Shown here: positions 1 to 12,039 of the stretch, one piece after another
Layout of the letters: the number at the start of each line of letters is the position of its first letter
Position numbering within the stretch: the first letter of the stretch is position 1
DNA from: JAJRTE01 sp964418585
Lineage (GTDB): Bacteria; Myxococcota_A; UBA796; JAJRTE01
DNA: 64,000 nucleotides
Assembly: GCA_964418585.1 (NCBI GenBank)
Contig: CAYQMG010000089.1
Coordinates: forward strand, 102,895 to 166,894
Direction: 5' to 3'
Position numbers and translations under genes: made by a program
The notes under the pieces: generated by a model
The model's input: only the letters and a program-made list of their open reading frames with translations
Told to the model about the DNA's origin: nothing
Databases searched by the model: none

Positions 1-867
1 CGGGTGCACGAACCATTCGAGTCGACCACGGACCGCAGCCGCGCGGAGACCTTCCCGGACGGCCTCGGGGGAGATGGCGAAGCCCATGTGATTGAGGCGT
101 GATGTCGCCTGTACAGCGAGCGCGGCGTTGTGCCGCTGGTGCACACCGAGGAGTCCGATACGCAGTCCCTCGATCCGGATTTCCCGGTTGGTGAAGACGA
201 GGTTGTCGTCGGCGCCCTGAAGATGGAAGTCCTCGTCGAGGACATCGAGCGGGGATGCCCGGTTGGTAATTTCCGGACAAAGCAGCCGTCTCGCAGCTCC
301 GTCGGCGCCGGTGATCAGGGGACGCCCCGGGCGGCCGATGGCGGCTTTCTCGAGGGTAATGGATGCCACGCTCCCCCCCAATTCCTGCACGTGGTCCATG
401 GACACGCTGGTGAGGATGGAGAGTATGGGCTCACACACATTGGTGGCGTCGTGGCGTCCGCCCATTCCCACTTCGACGATGGCGATGTCCGGGCGCTCAT
501 GGGCGAAGGAGAGGAACGCCATGGCAGCGGCGCTTTCGAACAGGGTAAGGGGCTCCCGGGCGGCCTGTTTGATTTTTTTTGCCCATGCCTCACTGTCCCG
601 GGCGGTGATGGGCCGGCCCTGGAGGCGGATCTGTTCGTTGAAGTGGGACAGCGCAGGTGAGGTAAACGTCCCGGTTCGGTAGCCGGCGGCCCGGAAGATG
701 GTCTCGAGGAAGGCCACGGTGGACCCTTTTCCGTTGGTGCCGCCCACCAGGATGGTGGGCACGGCCCGTTCGGGGTGGCCCATCCGGTCGAGCGCGCGGC
801 GGAATGGTCCGGTCGTCTGACGTTGTCCAGGAGTTATCCAGTTGGCGAGGTAGTCGGGAGTCTGCAT
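1..867 (-). CDS. folC: Folylpolyglutamate synthase / dihydrofolate synthase (FolC), 3' end cut by window edge
   Basis: The enzyme adds glutamate to dihydropteroate or folates in the cytoplasm, using ATP. The frame reads from an ATG at 867 to the left edge without a stop, so the C-terminus is missing. It was identified by direct translation: an early P-loop (GTNGKGST), the family motif TSPALSHFNEQI shortly after it, and the Mur-ligase-like segment EVGMGGRHDATN followed by SMDHVQELG. It begins 21 nt after the stop of the accD fusion gene, in the same frame. The accD-folC order is a long-known bacterial arrangement, which supports both calls. The SD is weak (AGGGTGG). About 289 residues are visible; the family is usually 400-450. 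Confidence 0.9.
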   Translation of the reverse strand, partial: MQTPDYLANWITPGQRQTTGPFRRALDRMGHPERAVPTILVGGTNGKGSTVAFLETIFRAAGYRTGTFTSPALSHFNEQIRLQGRPITARDSEAWAKKIKQAAREPLTLFESAAAMAFLSFAHERPDIAIVEVGMGGRHDATNVCEPILSILTSVSMDHVQELGGSVASITLEKAAIGRPGRPLITGADGAARRLLCPEITNRASPLDVLDEDFHLQGADDNLVFTNREIRIEGLRIGLLGVHQRHNAALAVQATSRLNHMGFAISPEAVREGLRAAAVRGRLEWFVHP

Positions 868-888
868 GGTCTGCCACCCTGTATCGAG

Positions 889-2973
889 TCAGTGATACAA
901 CATGGCATAGATATTGGCAACCACTCGACGCATCTCCTTGCGTTCCACGATCATGTCCACCATGCCGTGCTCGAGCAGATATTCGGCCCGCTGAAACCCT
1001 TCTGGTAGTTTCTGGCGGATGGTCTGCTCGATCACGCGGGGACCGGCGAACCCGATGAGTGCGCCTGGCTCGGCGATGTTGACATCACCGAGCATGGAGA
1101 AGCTTGCGGCCACGCCGCCGGTGGTGGGATGACAGAGGAGGGAGATATACGGGAGGCGTGCGTCCTTGAGCCTGGCCAGGGCGGCGCAGGATTTGGCCAT
1201 CTGCATGAGCGAGAGGACGCCTTCCTGCATGCGAGCGCCTCCTGAGGCGGCGATGAGGATGGCGCCTGTTCCAGCTTCCCGGGCGCGTTCGAACATGCGG
1301 GTGACCTTTTCTCCCACGACCGATCCCATGGAGCCGCCCAGGAATGTGAAGTCGAACACGCCGATATGGACCGGCAGGTCATCGATTCGGGCGGAGCCAT
1401 AGAGGAATGCGTCCCGGACGCCCAACTTTTTCTGAACCGCCTGAAGCCGCTCCCGGTAGGTTTTCGAGTCCTTGAACTCGAGGGGGTCGTCGGGGACGAT
1501 GTTGGCGTCCAGTTCGACGAAGGTGCCGGGGTCCACCATCATTTCGACGCGGCGAGGCGCCGGCAGGTAGTGGTGGAAGCCGCAGCGGGTGCACACGTTG
1601 AGGTTTTGTTCGAAGTCGGGGCGGTAGATGATTTCCCGGCAGCTCTTGCACTTGAACCAGATGGCCTCGAGGGGCCTGCTGGCCTGGGGCGGCACGTTGT
1701 CGAGGGACTCGCCTTGCGTGTCCGTGGCCGGGACCCATTGAGGCACCACCCCCTGTTGTCCGGGTACGGCGGTGGGGCCGGCGTTGCTGACCAGTTCTTC
1801 GAACAGGCGGCTTCCCGGTGGGGCATGGCGTTCTGGGACGAGTTGTTCCATCACCAGGTCGTGGAGGATGGGTCGGAACTGTGCGATTTTTTCGTTGTCG
1901 CGTGAGGGATGGACCCGGTTGGTCAGCAAGATGACGATGATTTCCCGGGCCACGTCGATCCACAGGGAAGTGCCCGTGAATCCGAGGTGGCCGACACTCA
2001 GGCCGCTGAAATGCTTGCCGGCGGCGGAGCCTTCTCGAGCAGGGACATCCCAGCCGTAGGCGCGCATGGTGCCGTTGGGAAACACGCGCCGACGCCAGAA
2101 TTCCCGGACCACGTCGGGGCCGAAGACGAGCCCCCGTTCGCCGTGATAGGCCCTGAGCATGGTGACCGCGAGTGCGTGGATCTCCTCGGCGCAGGAGAAC
2201 AGGCCTGCGTGTCCGGACACGCCGCCCATCGCGTGTGCATTGTCGTCGTGGACTTCTCCGGTCAGGTACCGGTCCAGGCGCTTGTTGTACTCGGTGGTGG
2301 CGAAGGCCTCGAGGGGGAGTCCACGCCGAGGTGGGCGTTCATCCAGGGGGAGGAAGAATGTACGAGTCAGGCCGAGGTGGCGGTAGATGTGTTCTTCGCA
2401 GAACCGGTCGAGCCGTTCCCCGGTGTTTCGTTCGATGGCCTCGGTCAGGAGGATGAAGCCGAGGTCGCTGTAGATGGCCGTCTCACCCCTGGGTTTCGCC
2501 TGGGGGGAATTCATCACCTCGGCGATGATGGCCGCGCGCGCTTCCGGCGTTCCGGGTTCGAGTCGGCCGTGGGCCGGGTTGTGGACGATCTCCTCGTGAA
2601 AGGGGCGCCAGGCAGGCAACCCGGCCCCGTGCACCAGGAGGTCCGAAATGAGGATGCGGTCCTTCCAACCTCCGCGATATTCCGGGATGTGCCGTGACAC
2701 CGGATCTTCGAGCGACATGCGGCCGCGTTCGGTCAGGCTCATCACGGCCGGGGTGGTGGCCAACACCTTGGTCAGTGACGCCAGGTCGAAGATGGTGTCC
2801 GGGGCCATCTCCCGCGTCTCCGGCAATCGTTGAGCGAGGCCGTATGCCTTGAAGTGGCGAATCACGCCACCCGCAGAGACCAGCACGACCGCTCCAGGGA
2901 ATACTCCATCGCCCACCGCGTCTTCGACGCACCGATCCACCCGGGGCGACAGGCTCTTCTCACCACTCTCCAT
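889..2973 (-). CDS. accD: Fusion: beta-lactamase-family serine hydrolase + acetyl-CoA carboxylase carboxyltransferase beta subunit (AccD)
   Basis: A 694-residue protein with two parts. Residues about 10-385 resemble class C beta-lactamase / esterase-type hydrolases: SLTK at 66-69 (SxxK nucleophile and lysine), YSD at 168-170 (YxN position) and HLGFTGTS near 329-336 (HTG-like). Residues 438-694 are a complete AccD: a four-cysteine zinc finger (C442, C445, C461, C464), then carboxyltransferase motifs FTFLGGSMGSVVGEK and ASGGARMQEG. AccD with AccA moves the carboxyl group from biotin to acetyl-CoA, making malonyl-CoA for fatty acids. A proline/glutamine-rich linker of about 50 residues joins the halves with no stop or convincing internal RBS. 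No export signal is visible, as expected for a cytoplasmic AccD. It lies 21 nt after ldcA and 21 nt before folC, probably in one transcript. Confidence 0.9.
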   Translation of the reverse strand: MESGEKSLSPRVDRCVEDAVGDGVFPGAVVLVSAGGVIRHFKAYGLAQRLPETREMAPDTIFDLASLTKVLATTPAVMSLTERGRMSLEDPVSRHIPEYRGGWKDRILISDLLVHGAGLPAWRPFHEEIVHNPAHGRLEPGTPEARAAIIAEVMNSPQAKPRGETAIYSDLGFILLTEAIERNTGERLDRFCEEHIYRHLGLTRTFFLPLDERPPRRGLPLEAFATTEYNKRLDRYLTGEVHDDNAHAMGGVSGHAGLFSCAEEIHALAVTMLRAYHGERGLVFGPDVVREFWRRRVFPNGTMRAYGWDVPAREGSAAGKHFSGLSVGHLGFTGTSLWIDVAREIIVILLTNRVHPSRDNEKIAQFRPILHDLVMEQLVPERHAPPGSRLFEELVSNAGPTAVPGQQGVVPQWVPATDTQGESLDNVPPQASRPLEAIWFKCKSCREIIYRPDFEQNLNVCTRCGFHHYLPAPRRVEMMVDPGTFVELDANIVPDDPLEFKDSKTYRERLQAVQKKLGVRDAFLYGSARIDDLPVHIGVFDFTFLGGSMGSVVGEKVTRMFERAREAGTGAILIAASGGARMQEGVLSLMQMAKSCAALARLKDARLPYISLLCHPTTGGVAASFSMLGDVNIAEPGALIGFAGPRVIEQTIRQKLPEGFQRAEYLLEHGMVDMIVERKEMRRVVANIYAMLYH

Positions 2974-2994
2974 CGGGCTCTCCCCTCTGTTCCG

Positions 2995-3915
2995 CTATGT
3001 GACGGCAGGCTGAACGAGTTCCAGCTTGCCCGTATCCCCATCCAGCACCGCACGGGCACCAATGGGCAAGGTCAGGTTGTCCTCACCATGGCCGAAAGGA
3101 AACCCGGCCACCACCGGTCCCGGCACCTCACCGGCGTATTCCGCCACGATGTCCAGAATCGGTCGGCCTCCCCCGCCGGGTTCCCGGCAGTCCTTGAACT
3201 CTCCAATCACCAGCCCGGCGGCTTCCTGGAGTTTGCCTGCAAGGTGGAGCTGGGCCAGGAGCCGATCCACACGGTAGGGCCGCTCCCCCACCTCCTCCAG
3301 GAGCAGAAGCTTGCTCCGGGTATCGATCTCGAAAGGCGTTCCCAGAGTCGCTGCCACCAGGGACAGATTGCCACCGCAAAGACGCCCGGCGGCTCGCCCC
3401 CCTCTCAGGCGCACCTGCGGTCCTCCTGACGAGACCAGGGGGTCCGGAATTCGCCCCGGCTGGGACAACAGACCGATCATCTGGTCCAGACTCCTCCTTC
3501 CCGTCTTGCCCAGACCGGCCACAAGCGGTCCGTGAAAAGTGATGAGTCCCGCCTCCTGGGTGATCCAGTTGAGCAAGGGGGTCAGGTCCGAATGGCCGAG
3601 CACAACCCTTGGCCTCGAGACAAGGCCGTCGAGCCTGACCCTGCCCAGCAGGTGCATCAGTCCGAACCCGCCGCGCGCGAAGAGAATTGCTGCCAGATCC
3701 GGGGAATCCAACATCTCCTGCAACTCGGCCTCGCGCCGCGCCCGGGAACCTGCCAGGTAGTGATACCTCTCGTGAATGTCCTCCCGGTAACGAACCTCGA
3801 ACCCTTGCGCCCGCAGCCAGGCCACACCGGCCTCGAATGCCCTGCGATCGAATCCGCTCGAAGGGGCGGCGATGCCGATGACGTCACCCTGGTTCAAGGC
3901 TGGTGGAGCAATCAT
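2995..3915 (-). CDS. ldcA: LD-carboxypeptidase, peptidase family S66 (LdcA-like)
   Basis: A 306-residue cytoplasmic-type enzyme expected to remove the terminal D-alanine from recycled tetrapeptide muropeptides (L,D-carboxypeptidase). S66 hallmarks are visible: the nucleophile in GHSD (Ser109), an FHGP segment at 127-130, GGNLS at 181-185, the acidic residue in LLEEVGERPY (Glu207 or 208) and the histidine in FGHGEDN (His276), which complete the Ser-Glu-His triad. The length matches the family. It is the first gene of a minus-strand run with the serine hydrolase-AccD fusion and folC. The neighbouring penicillin-binding-like hydrolase domain fits a cell-wall theme, but no functional link is shown. 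An MccF-type immunity peptidase of the same family is a less likely alternative. Confidence 0.88.
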   Translation of the reverse strand: MIAPPALNQGDVIGIAAPSSGFDRRAFEAGVAWLRAQGFEVRYREDIHERYHYLAGSRARREAELQEMLDSPDLAAILFARGGFGLMHLLGRVRLDGLVSRPRVVLGHSDLTPLLNWITQEAGLITFHGPLVAGLGKTGRRSLDQMIGLLSQPGRIPDPLVSSGGPQVRLRGGRAAGRLCGGNLSLVAATLGTPFEIDTRSKLLLLEEVGERPYRVDRLLAQLHLAGKLQEAAGLVIGEFKDCREPGGGGRPILDIVAEYAGEVPGPVVAGFPFGHGEDNLTLPIGARAVLDGDTGKLELVQPAVT

Positions 3916-4025
3916 GCTGGCATGATGCGTGAACCTGGATCGCGATTCAACGAAATTCCATCCTGGTCATCCGATTCCCAGATGTGACCCAGGGCCGGAT
4001 GGCCTTCTCGAGCCGAGGAGAGTCC

Positions 4026-5168
4026 TCATGAGGTGCAGAACGAGGTGTCGGAAGGGGGCCGGACCATTTCACACGCTTCCAGGTGAAGCCGCTCGAACGG
4101 GCAAGACGGGCAGTCCAGCTTCTCAACCCTTCCTGTCGGAGCACAGAGGGCCGTCGGCATGCCCCGGACAGGGTCGAGGAATCCTGCAGCAAGGCGGAGG
4201 AGCACATCGAGAGGAATCGCCGAGGGGGGCACGGTCGGGTTCTTGGGGCTTCCCTTGGACAGAATCTTGCCCGAGTCATGAAGGTACCACCCCGCAACAG
4301 TCCCCACGTCGCGGAGACCCTCCTCTGGGACGGACTGGCCTCGTACCACGCATTCGGCGATTCGAACGGCTTCTGCCAGGGCGCCGAGATGGAGTCGGCC
4401 GAGTTGCCCGTTGCTTCTCACCGTGATCCCGGTGTGCCCGCGGGAGTTGCGGTGCACGATGAGATCGGCCCGGTGCAGGCGGGCCACCTTGAGGGCTGCG
4501 GTGCTGTCCGACACCAGGGACACCACCCGGCTGCCGTCCGACAGTCGGAGGATCGTGGCGGTCTTCTTGAAATCGGTCCGTGCCCGGGTCCAGTCGCGCT
4601 CCGTCGCATAGGCCGCGTCATACAGGTCCATCATGATGTCCGTGACACGGTCAGGGCTGTCCGGGTGCACGATGTTGAGCCCCCGGATGAGATTCGGGAG
4701 ACACACAAGGTGATCCATGGGATTCCGAGACGCGATCGACCGCGCCCGGGTCTCCTGGAGGCGAACGAACTCGAGAAGCTTGGTGAGTTCCGGTTCCTCG
4801 TTCACGCCCAGGTCCTTGGCCACGAGCCAGGACGCGGACTTGTCTTGCTTCGAACTGTCTCGAGCCCCCTGGTGTGCGTGGGTGTCGAGTCGCCCACCGC
4901 CTGTGTCGACGGCGAGAATGCCCCGATCTCGTTCCAGGGTGTCCGGGTCCAGGCCGTCAGGGAGTTGCCCGGCCGGTACGTAAAGGACCGGAACCTGGTC
5001 GATGCCCGGATACCGATCCCGTCCGAATCGGCGCAGGAGCCAGATACAGAGCGTGTTGTCCAGGTCAGGATTCTCGTGGGTCAAGATCGCTTTCACGGAT
5101 TGTTTCCTGTCGGTTGCCATGGGCGATTTCTGGCGGTCGGTGCCGGTGACCACGATGACAACCTCCAT
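4026..5168 (-). CDS. DHH-like phosphoesterase of unknown substrate, with C-terminal cysteine cluster
   Basis: A 380-residue protein. The N-terminus carries a degenerate DHH-superfamily pattern: HENPDLDN at 31-38 (His and two Asp for metal), LAVDTGGG at 86-92 and DTHAHQG at 95-101 in place of the usual DHH triplet. These suggest a metal-dependent phosphohydrolase fold. The C-terminal 45 residues contain four cysteines (DCPSCPF, then EAC and SFC), perhaps a metal site. I do not recognise a named family or substrate. The first ATG (5168) follows GGAG at a suitable distance. A second ATG at 5120 lacks an SD but starts closer to the conserved region. The gene stands alone, 110 nt upstream of ldcA on the same strand. 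Confidence 0.7.
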   Translation of the reverse strand: MEVVIVVTGTDRQKSPMATDRKQSVKAILTHENPDLDNTLCIWLLRRFGRDRYPGIDQVPVLYVPAGQLPDGLDPDTLERDRGILAVDTGGGRLDTHAHQGARDSSKQDKSASWLVAKDLGVNEEPELTKLLEFVRLQETRARSIASRNPMDHLVCLPNLIRGLNIVHPDSPDRVTDIMMDLYDAAYATERDWTRARTDFKKTATILRLSDGSRVVSLVSDSTAALKVARLHRADLIVHRNSRGHTGITVRSNGQLGRLHLGALAEAVRIAECVVRGQSVPEEGLRDVGTVAGWYLHDSGKILSKGSPKNPTVPPSAIPLDVLLRLAAGFLDPVRGMPTALCAPTGRVEKLDCPSCPFERLHLEACEMVRPPSDTSFCTS

Positions 5169-5275
5169 GCCCCGGCTCCGGCACGGAGGCGCGCACTCCG
5201 CCCGGGTGCACGAGCGCGCTACTCTAGTCGATGTTTAGGGAAACTGTCAAGGAGCTTTTCCGCCGACACATGGGG

Positions 5276-8110
5276 TCAGGCAAGGGTCCGCGCACACCGG
5301 AACCCGGCTACCCCCTTGGAAAGCACTGGATCAAGGAAGGAACGGCTGGCGCAGCGCATGTACCGGTCCGTGTCCACCCAGGCACCGCCCTTGAGCACAC
5401 GGAGGCCCTGCGACTCGTTGTACCAGTCATCGCACCATTCGCGCACACCTCCCGCCATGTCCCGGACACCGTAGGGCGAGATGTCTTCTGGAAAACTCTT
5501 GATGGGCTCGGGCTCCGGTGCCCAAGGGCGGGAAAGCCGGGACTTGCAGAATGTGGGGTCGAACTGGTTGCCCCACGGAAACACACGCTCGTCCGCTCCC
5601 CGACCCGCCTTCTCCCATTCCACCTCGGTGGGCAGCCGGAACTCCATGCCCGATATCTCCGATTGCCAGGCGCAATAAGCTTCGGCAAATTCGAATTCGA
5701 CGCCAAAAATGGGCACGTCGTAGGCCATTCCGGGACGGCCCAGAGCACGTCCTTCCGGCCCAATCAGGTCCGGGATCGGCTCGTACCCGTTGGGCCCCAG
5801 CACCACCAGGGGAAGCCCCTCGTCCAGCCTCGGCTTGAGCCGCTCCGCTTCCGCTGGATCCACCTCGAGCCAGGCGTTCAGGAACTCGATGTACTTGCGA
5901 AACGTGACTGGGAACTCCTGGATGGCAAAGCTCGCCACCAGTTTTTTCTCCTTCGGGTAGCCGTCAATGGCCTCCCGGTCGCCCCCGAGAAAGACCTCGC
6001 TCTCCGGAACATAGACGAATCCATCCCCGATTTCGGCATGGGTCCGCATCTTGATGGCAGCCCGGCACGTTTCCTGTCGTTCCAGCTTTACCGGGTAGTA
6101 GACATCGCGGTATCCGGCTGCTCGAAGCACGATGAGGTAGCTTCCTTGGGGCAGGGCCACCTCCTCCACGGGGGTGTAGCCGAGCATGCGCGCGTCCACA
6201 GGTCGCAACACCCGGTCGCGTTCCTCATACCGGTAGAACCACACCTCTGCACCGGCTGGTTGGGAGGAGACCGAGAGGGTCCCCTCACCCTTGAGGAACG
6301 CTGCGTACCGTTTGACGGTGTACTGCCTCACCATGGATTCGCAGTAGATGGCTTCCGAGCGGTCGCCTTCTCGAATGGCCTTGCGATACTGGCTGACGAA
6401 CAGGTCGGCCAGGCCTTCGCGTGCGTCCCGGTTGGAGGGGTCGTGGGCCAGGGCCTGACTGAAACGAGCGACGGCCTCCCCGAACGTGGTGAGAATCTTG
6501 GCCTCGATTTCGGCGACGCGATCCCACGTGGCCCAGACGCCGCGCTTGCGTTCGATGGGCTCCCATCCCTGGATTCCGTGTCCTGCGCGCCGGGCCACGT
6601 TCTTGGCCATCAGCAGGTCCTGTTGAAGCTGCTGGTGCTGCTTCACCAGTTCCTGCGCTTCCACGATCTTCTTTTGGGCCTCTTCCCGCCGCTTGGTTCC
6701 CTCCAGATAGGCCTCGAGTTCCTGCTGAAGGTCCTTGACACTCTGGAACCGTTCGTCCGGGTTCTTGGCCAGGCACCGCATGCAGATTTGCTCGAGTTCC
6801 TCTGGAACCTGATTCTGGGGGGCCATGATGGAGGGGCGGACCGGCATCTCAATGGGGACCCGCCGGAGCACTTCCTTGACATCACCCCGGAAAGGCGGGC
6901 GGTAGGTCAGGATCTCGTACAGGATCGCACCCAGCGCATACACGTCGGTACGCTCATCGATTTCGTCATTCCGGCCTCGAGCCTGCTCCGGCGCCATGTA
7001 TGCTGGTGTGCCCTCGATCGCGCCGACCAGGGTGTCCTCGGGCGACCCGTGGCGGACGAGCTTGACCACGCTGAGCCCTTTTTCCCGGGCCTTCTTGGCA
7101 GCGTCCGGGCGCAGTCGGGCGACGCCCCAGTCGAGCACGGTCACCTCACCGTAGCTTCCCAGCATGATGTTGGATGGCTTCAGGTCCCGGTGGATGACCC
7201 CGCGGTCGTGGGCATAGGCAACGGCCTGGCATACCTGGAGTAGAATGGAGATGAGGCGCACCGGGCCGTACTGGAGCCGGAGAAGGGGATTCTTTTTGCG
7301 AAGCCCCACGATGACGTTTTTGAGCGTTCGCCCCTCGATCTTTTTCATCGTGTAGTAGGGCAGTCCATTCTCCAGTCTTCCCAGTTCGTGCACCGGTATG
7401 ATGATCGGGTGCTCGAGCTGCCCCGTGATCTGGGCTTCATCGTAGAACTTCCGCACCTGGCGGGCATCGCTCAGGCCCTTGCGCAACAGTACCTTCAGCG
7501 CGATGGGCCGACCGATGAAGTCGTCCACCGCATGCAGGATGCGTCCCTGTCCTCCCCGATTGAGTTCGCCAAGAACCCGGTAGCGCCCCCAGCGGGTCGG
7601 CACCACGTCGTCAGGAGGAGCCAGTTCAGGGTCGAGCGCCGGGCCCGGGGCCACTCCGCCACCGATTCCGCTCGAGGAGGGATTTCCGCCCGAAGGCGTG
7701 CCGGTGGCCGAACGCACGCCCGAGCCGCCGCTGGCACTCCGCTCATGACCTCCGCCGCTCCCCATCGCCCCGGAGCCCTGGGCCGGCCCCCTTTCCCTCG
7801 AGGCGTCCGCCGTGCGAGAGTCCGCCTCCGATATGTCCTCGAGCTGGACCGATTCGATCACCGAGGAACTCAGGGCGTCCGAGACCATGGCTTCCAGGTC
7901 GATCTCTTCCTCGACGCTCCGGTCGACCTGCGTGACCTCCCCTTCGGAAGCGGTGTCCTCCGGGCCGGTCTGGGCCACCGCCCCGAACACGTCGGACAGG
8001 AGGCCGGCCTGAAGGGCTTCAGGAGAAATCGGTTCGGAACCGTGACGCTGGAGAAACCGCTCCAGCGCCTCCTTCACCTGTTCGGGAGTCAACTGTTTCT
8101 GCCGCCCCAC
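5276..8110 (-). CDS. Serine/threonine protein kinase with PEGA-like and C-terminal formylglycine-generating-enzyme-like domains
   Basis: A 944-residue protein. Residues 1-170 are acidic then Gly/Ser-rich low complexity. Residues 177-470 form a eukaryotic-type kinase: glycine loop LNRGGQG (183-189), Lys206, HRDLKPSN (307-314), DWG (327-329, replacing DFG) and GTPAYMAPEQ. Residues 470-600 look helical. Residues 610-690 form a PEGA-type beta domain (SVSSQPAGAEV; LRAAGYRDVYYP). Residues 696-944 form an FGE-sulfatase/SUMF1-like domain with RLPTEVEWEKAGRG, FPWGN, REWCDDW, LKGGAW and GFRCAR. No transmembrane helix is evident, so it is probably a cytoplasmic signalling protein. The C-terminal fold may bind ligand rather than make formylglycine. 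The start is GTG, preceded by AGGAG. Kinases joined to this fold occur in Planctomycetes, Chlamydiae and myxobacteria. Confidence 0.92.
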   Translation of the reverse strand: MGRQKQLTPEQVKEALERFLQRHGSEPISPEALQAGLLSDVFGAVAQTGPEDTASEGEVTQVDRSVEEEIDLEAMVSDALSSSVIESVQLEDISEADSRTADASRERGPAQGSGAMGSGGGHERSASGGSGVRSATGTPSGGNPSSSGIGGGVAPGPALDPELAPPDDVVPTRWGRYRVLGELNRGGQGRILHAVDDFIGRPIALKVLLRKGLSDARQVRKFYDEAQITGQLEHPIIIPVHELGRLENGLPYYTMKKIEGRTLKNVIVGLRKKNPLLRLQYGPVRLISILLQVCQAVAYAHDRGVIHRDLKPSNIMLGSYGEVTVLDWGVARLRPDAAKKAREKGLSVVKLVRHGSPEDTLVGAIEGTPAYMAPEQARGRNDEIDERTDVYALGAILYEILTYRPPFRGDVKEVLRRVPIEMPVRPSIMAPQNQVPEELEQICMRCLAKNPDERFQSVKDLQQELEAYLEGTKRREEAQKKIVEAQELVKQHQQLQQDLLMAKNVARRAGHGIQGWEPIERKRGVWATWDRVAEIEAKILTTFGEAVARFSQALAHDPSNRDAREGLADLFVSQYRKAIREGDRSEAIYCESMVRQYTVKRYAAFLKGEGTLSVSSQPAGAEVWFYRYEERDRVLRPVDARMLGYTPVEEVALPQGSYLIVLRAAGYRDVYYPVKLERQETCRAAIKMRTHAEIGDGFVYVPESEVFLGGDREAIDGYPKEKKLVASFAIQEFPVTFRKYIEFLNAWLEVDPAEAERLKPRLDEGLPLVVLGPNGYEPIPDLIGPEGRALGRPGMAYDVPIFGVEFEFAEAYCAWQSEISGMEFRLPTEVEWEKAGRGADERVFPWGNQFDPTFCKSRLSRPWAPEPEPIKSFPEDISPYGVRDMAGGVREWCDDWYNESQGLRVLKGGAWVDTDRYMRCASRSFLDPVLSKGVAGFRCARTLA

Positions 8111-8439
8111 AACGTGCTCCTGTGCTTTGGTCGGCCCGGCCGCACACGGCCCAGGCCCCGGGACTTCTCGGCGGGACTGGACCTTTTACTCTACCACGGT
8201 CCGAACACCGCATCCAGGGAGAAGCGCCGCTGCGCCACGGCGCCCCGCGCCTTGATAACGCAGACCCATCGGTTCGTTGGGGAGGGTGCGTGCCTTGCCG
8301 CCAAAGCTATTGACGGCCCCGGACCGGGCGGTAAGATGAAACGCACGGTCCGGCCGGGCACAGGGGCTCCGGCCGTTCCACAGGCGTCCGGGAAAAGCCT
8401 GGTGTCACCTCGAGACCCATCCGCTCACAAGGGGAACGT
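8111..8439. other. Divergent intergenic region between the kinase gene and dnaE
   Basis: This 329-nt stretch holds no gene. It contains the AGGAG leader of the minus-strand kinase gene, a good plus-strand promoter candidate for dnaE at 8310-8337, and an approximately 95-nt untranslated leader before dnaE. I saw no convincing promoter hexamer pair for the kinase gene. Confidence 0.6.
8310..8337 (+). promoter_or_regulatory. Sigma-70-type promoter for dnaE
   Basis: TTGACG at 8310-8315 and TAAGAT at 8332-8337 are separated by 16 nt. The pair points at dnaE, about 100 nt downstream. Inferred from sequence only. Confidence 0.5.
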
Positions 8440-11988
<3,549 letters not shown>

Positions 11989-12039
11989 TGAACCCGAACC
12001 GTTCGAGCCTGAGCGGCGCTGGGGTGGCGACAGTCTTTC

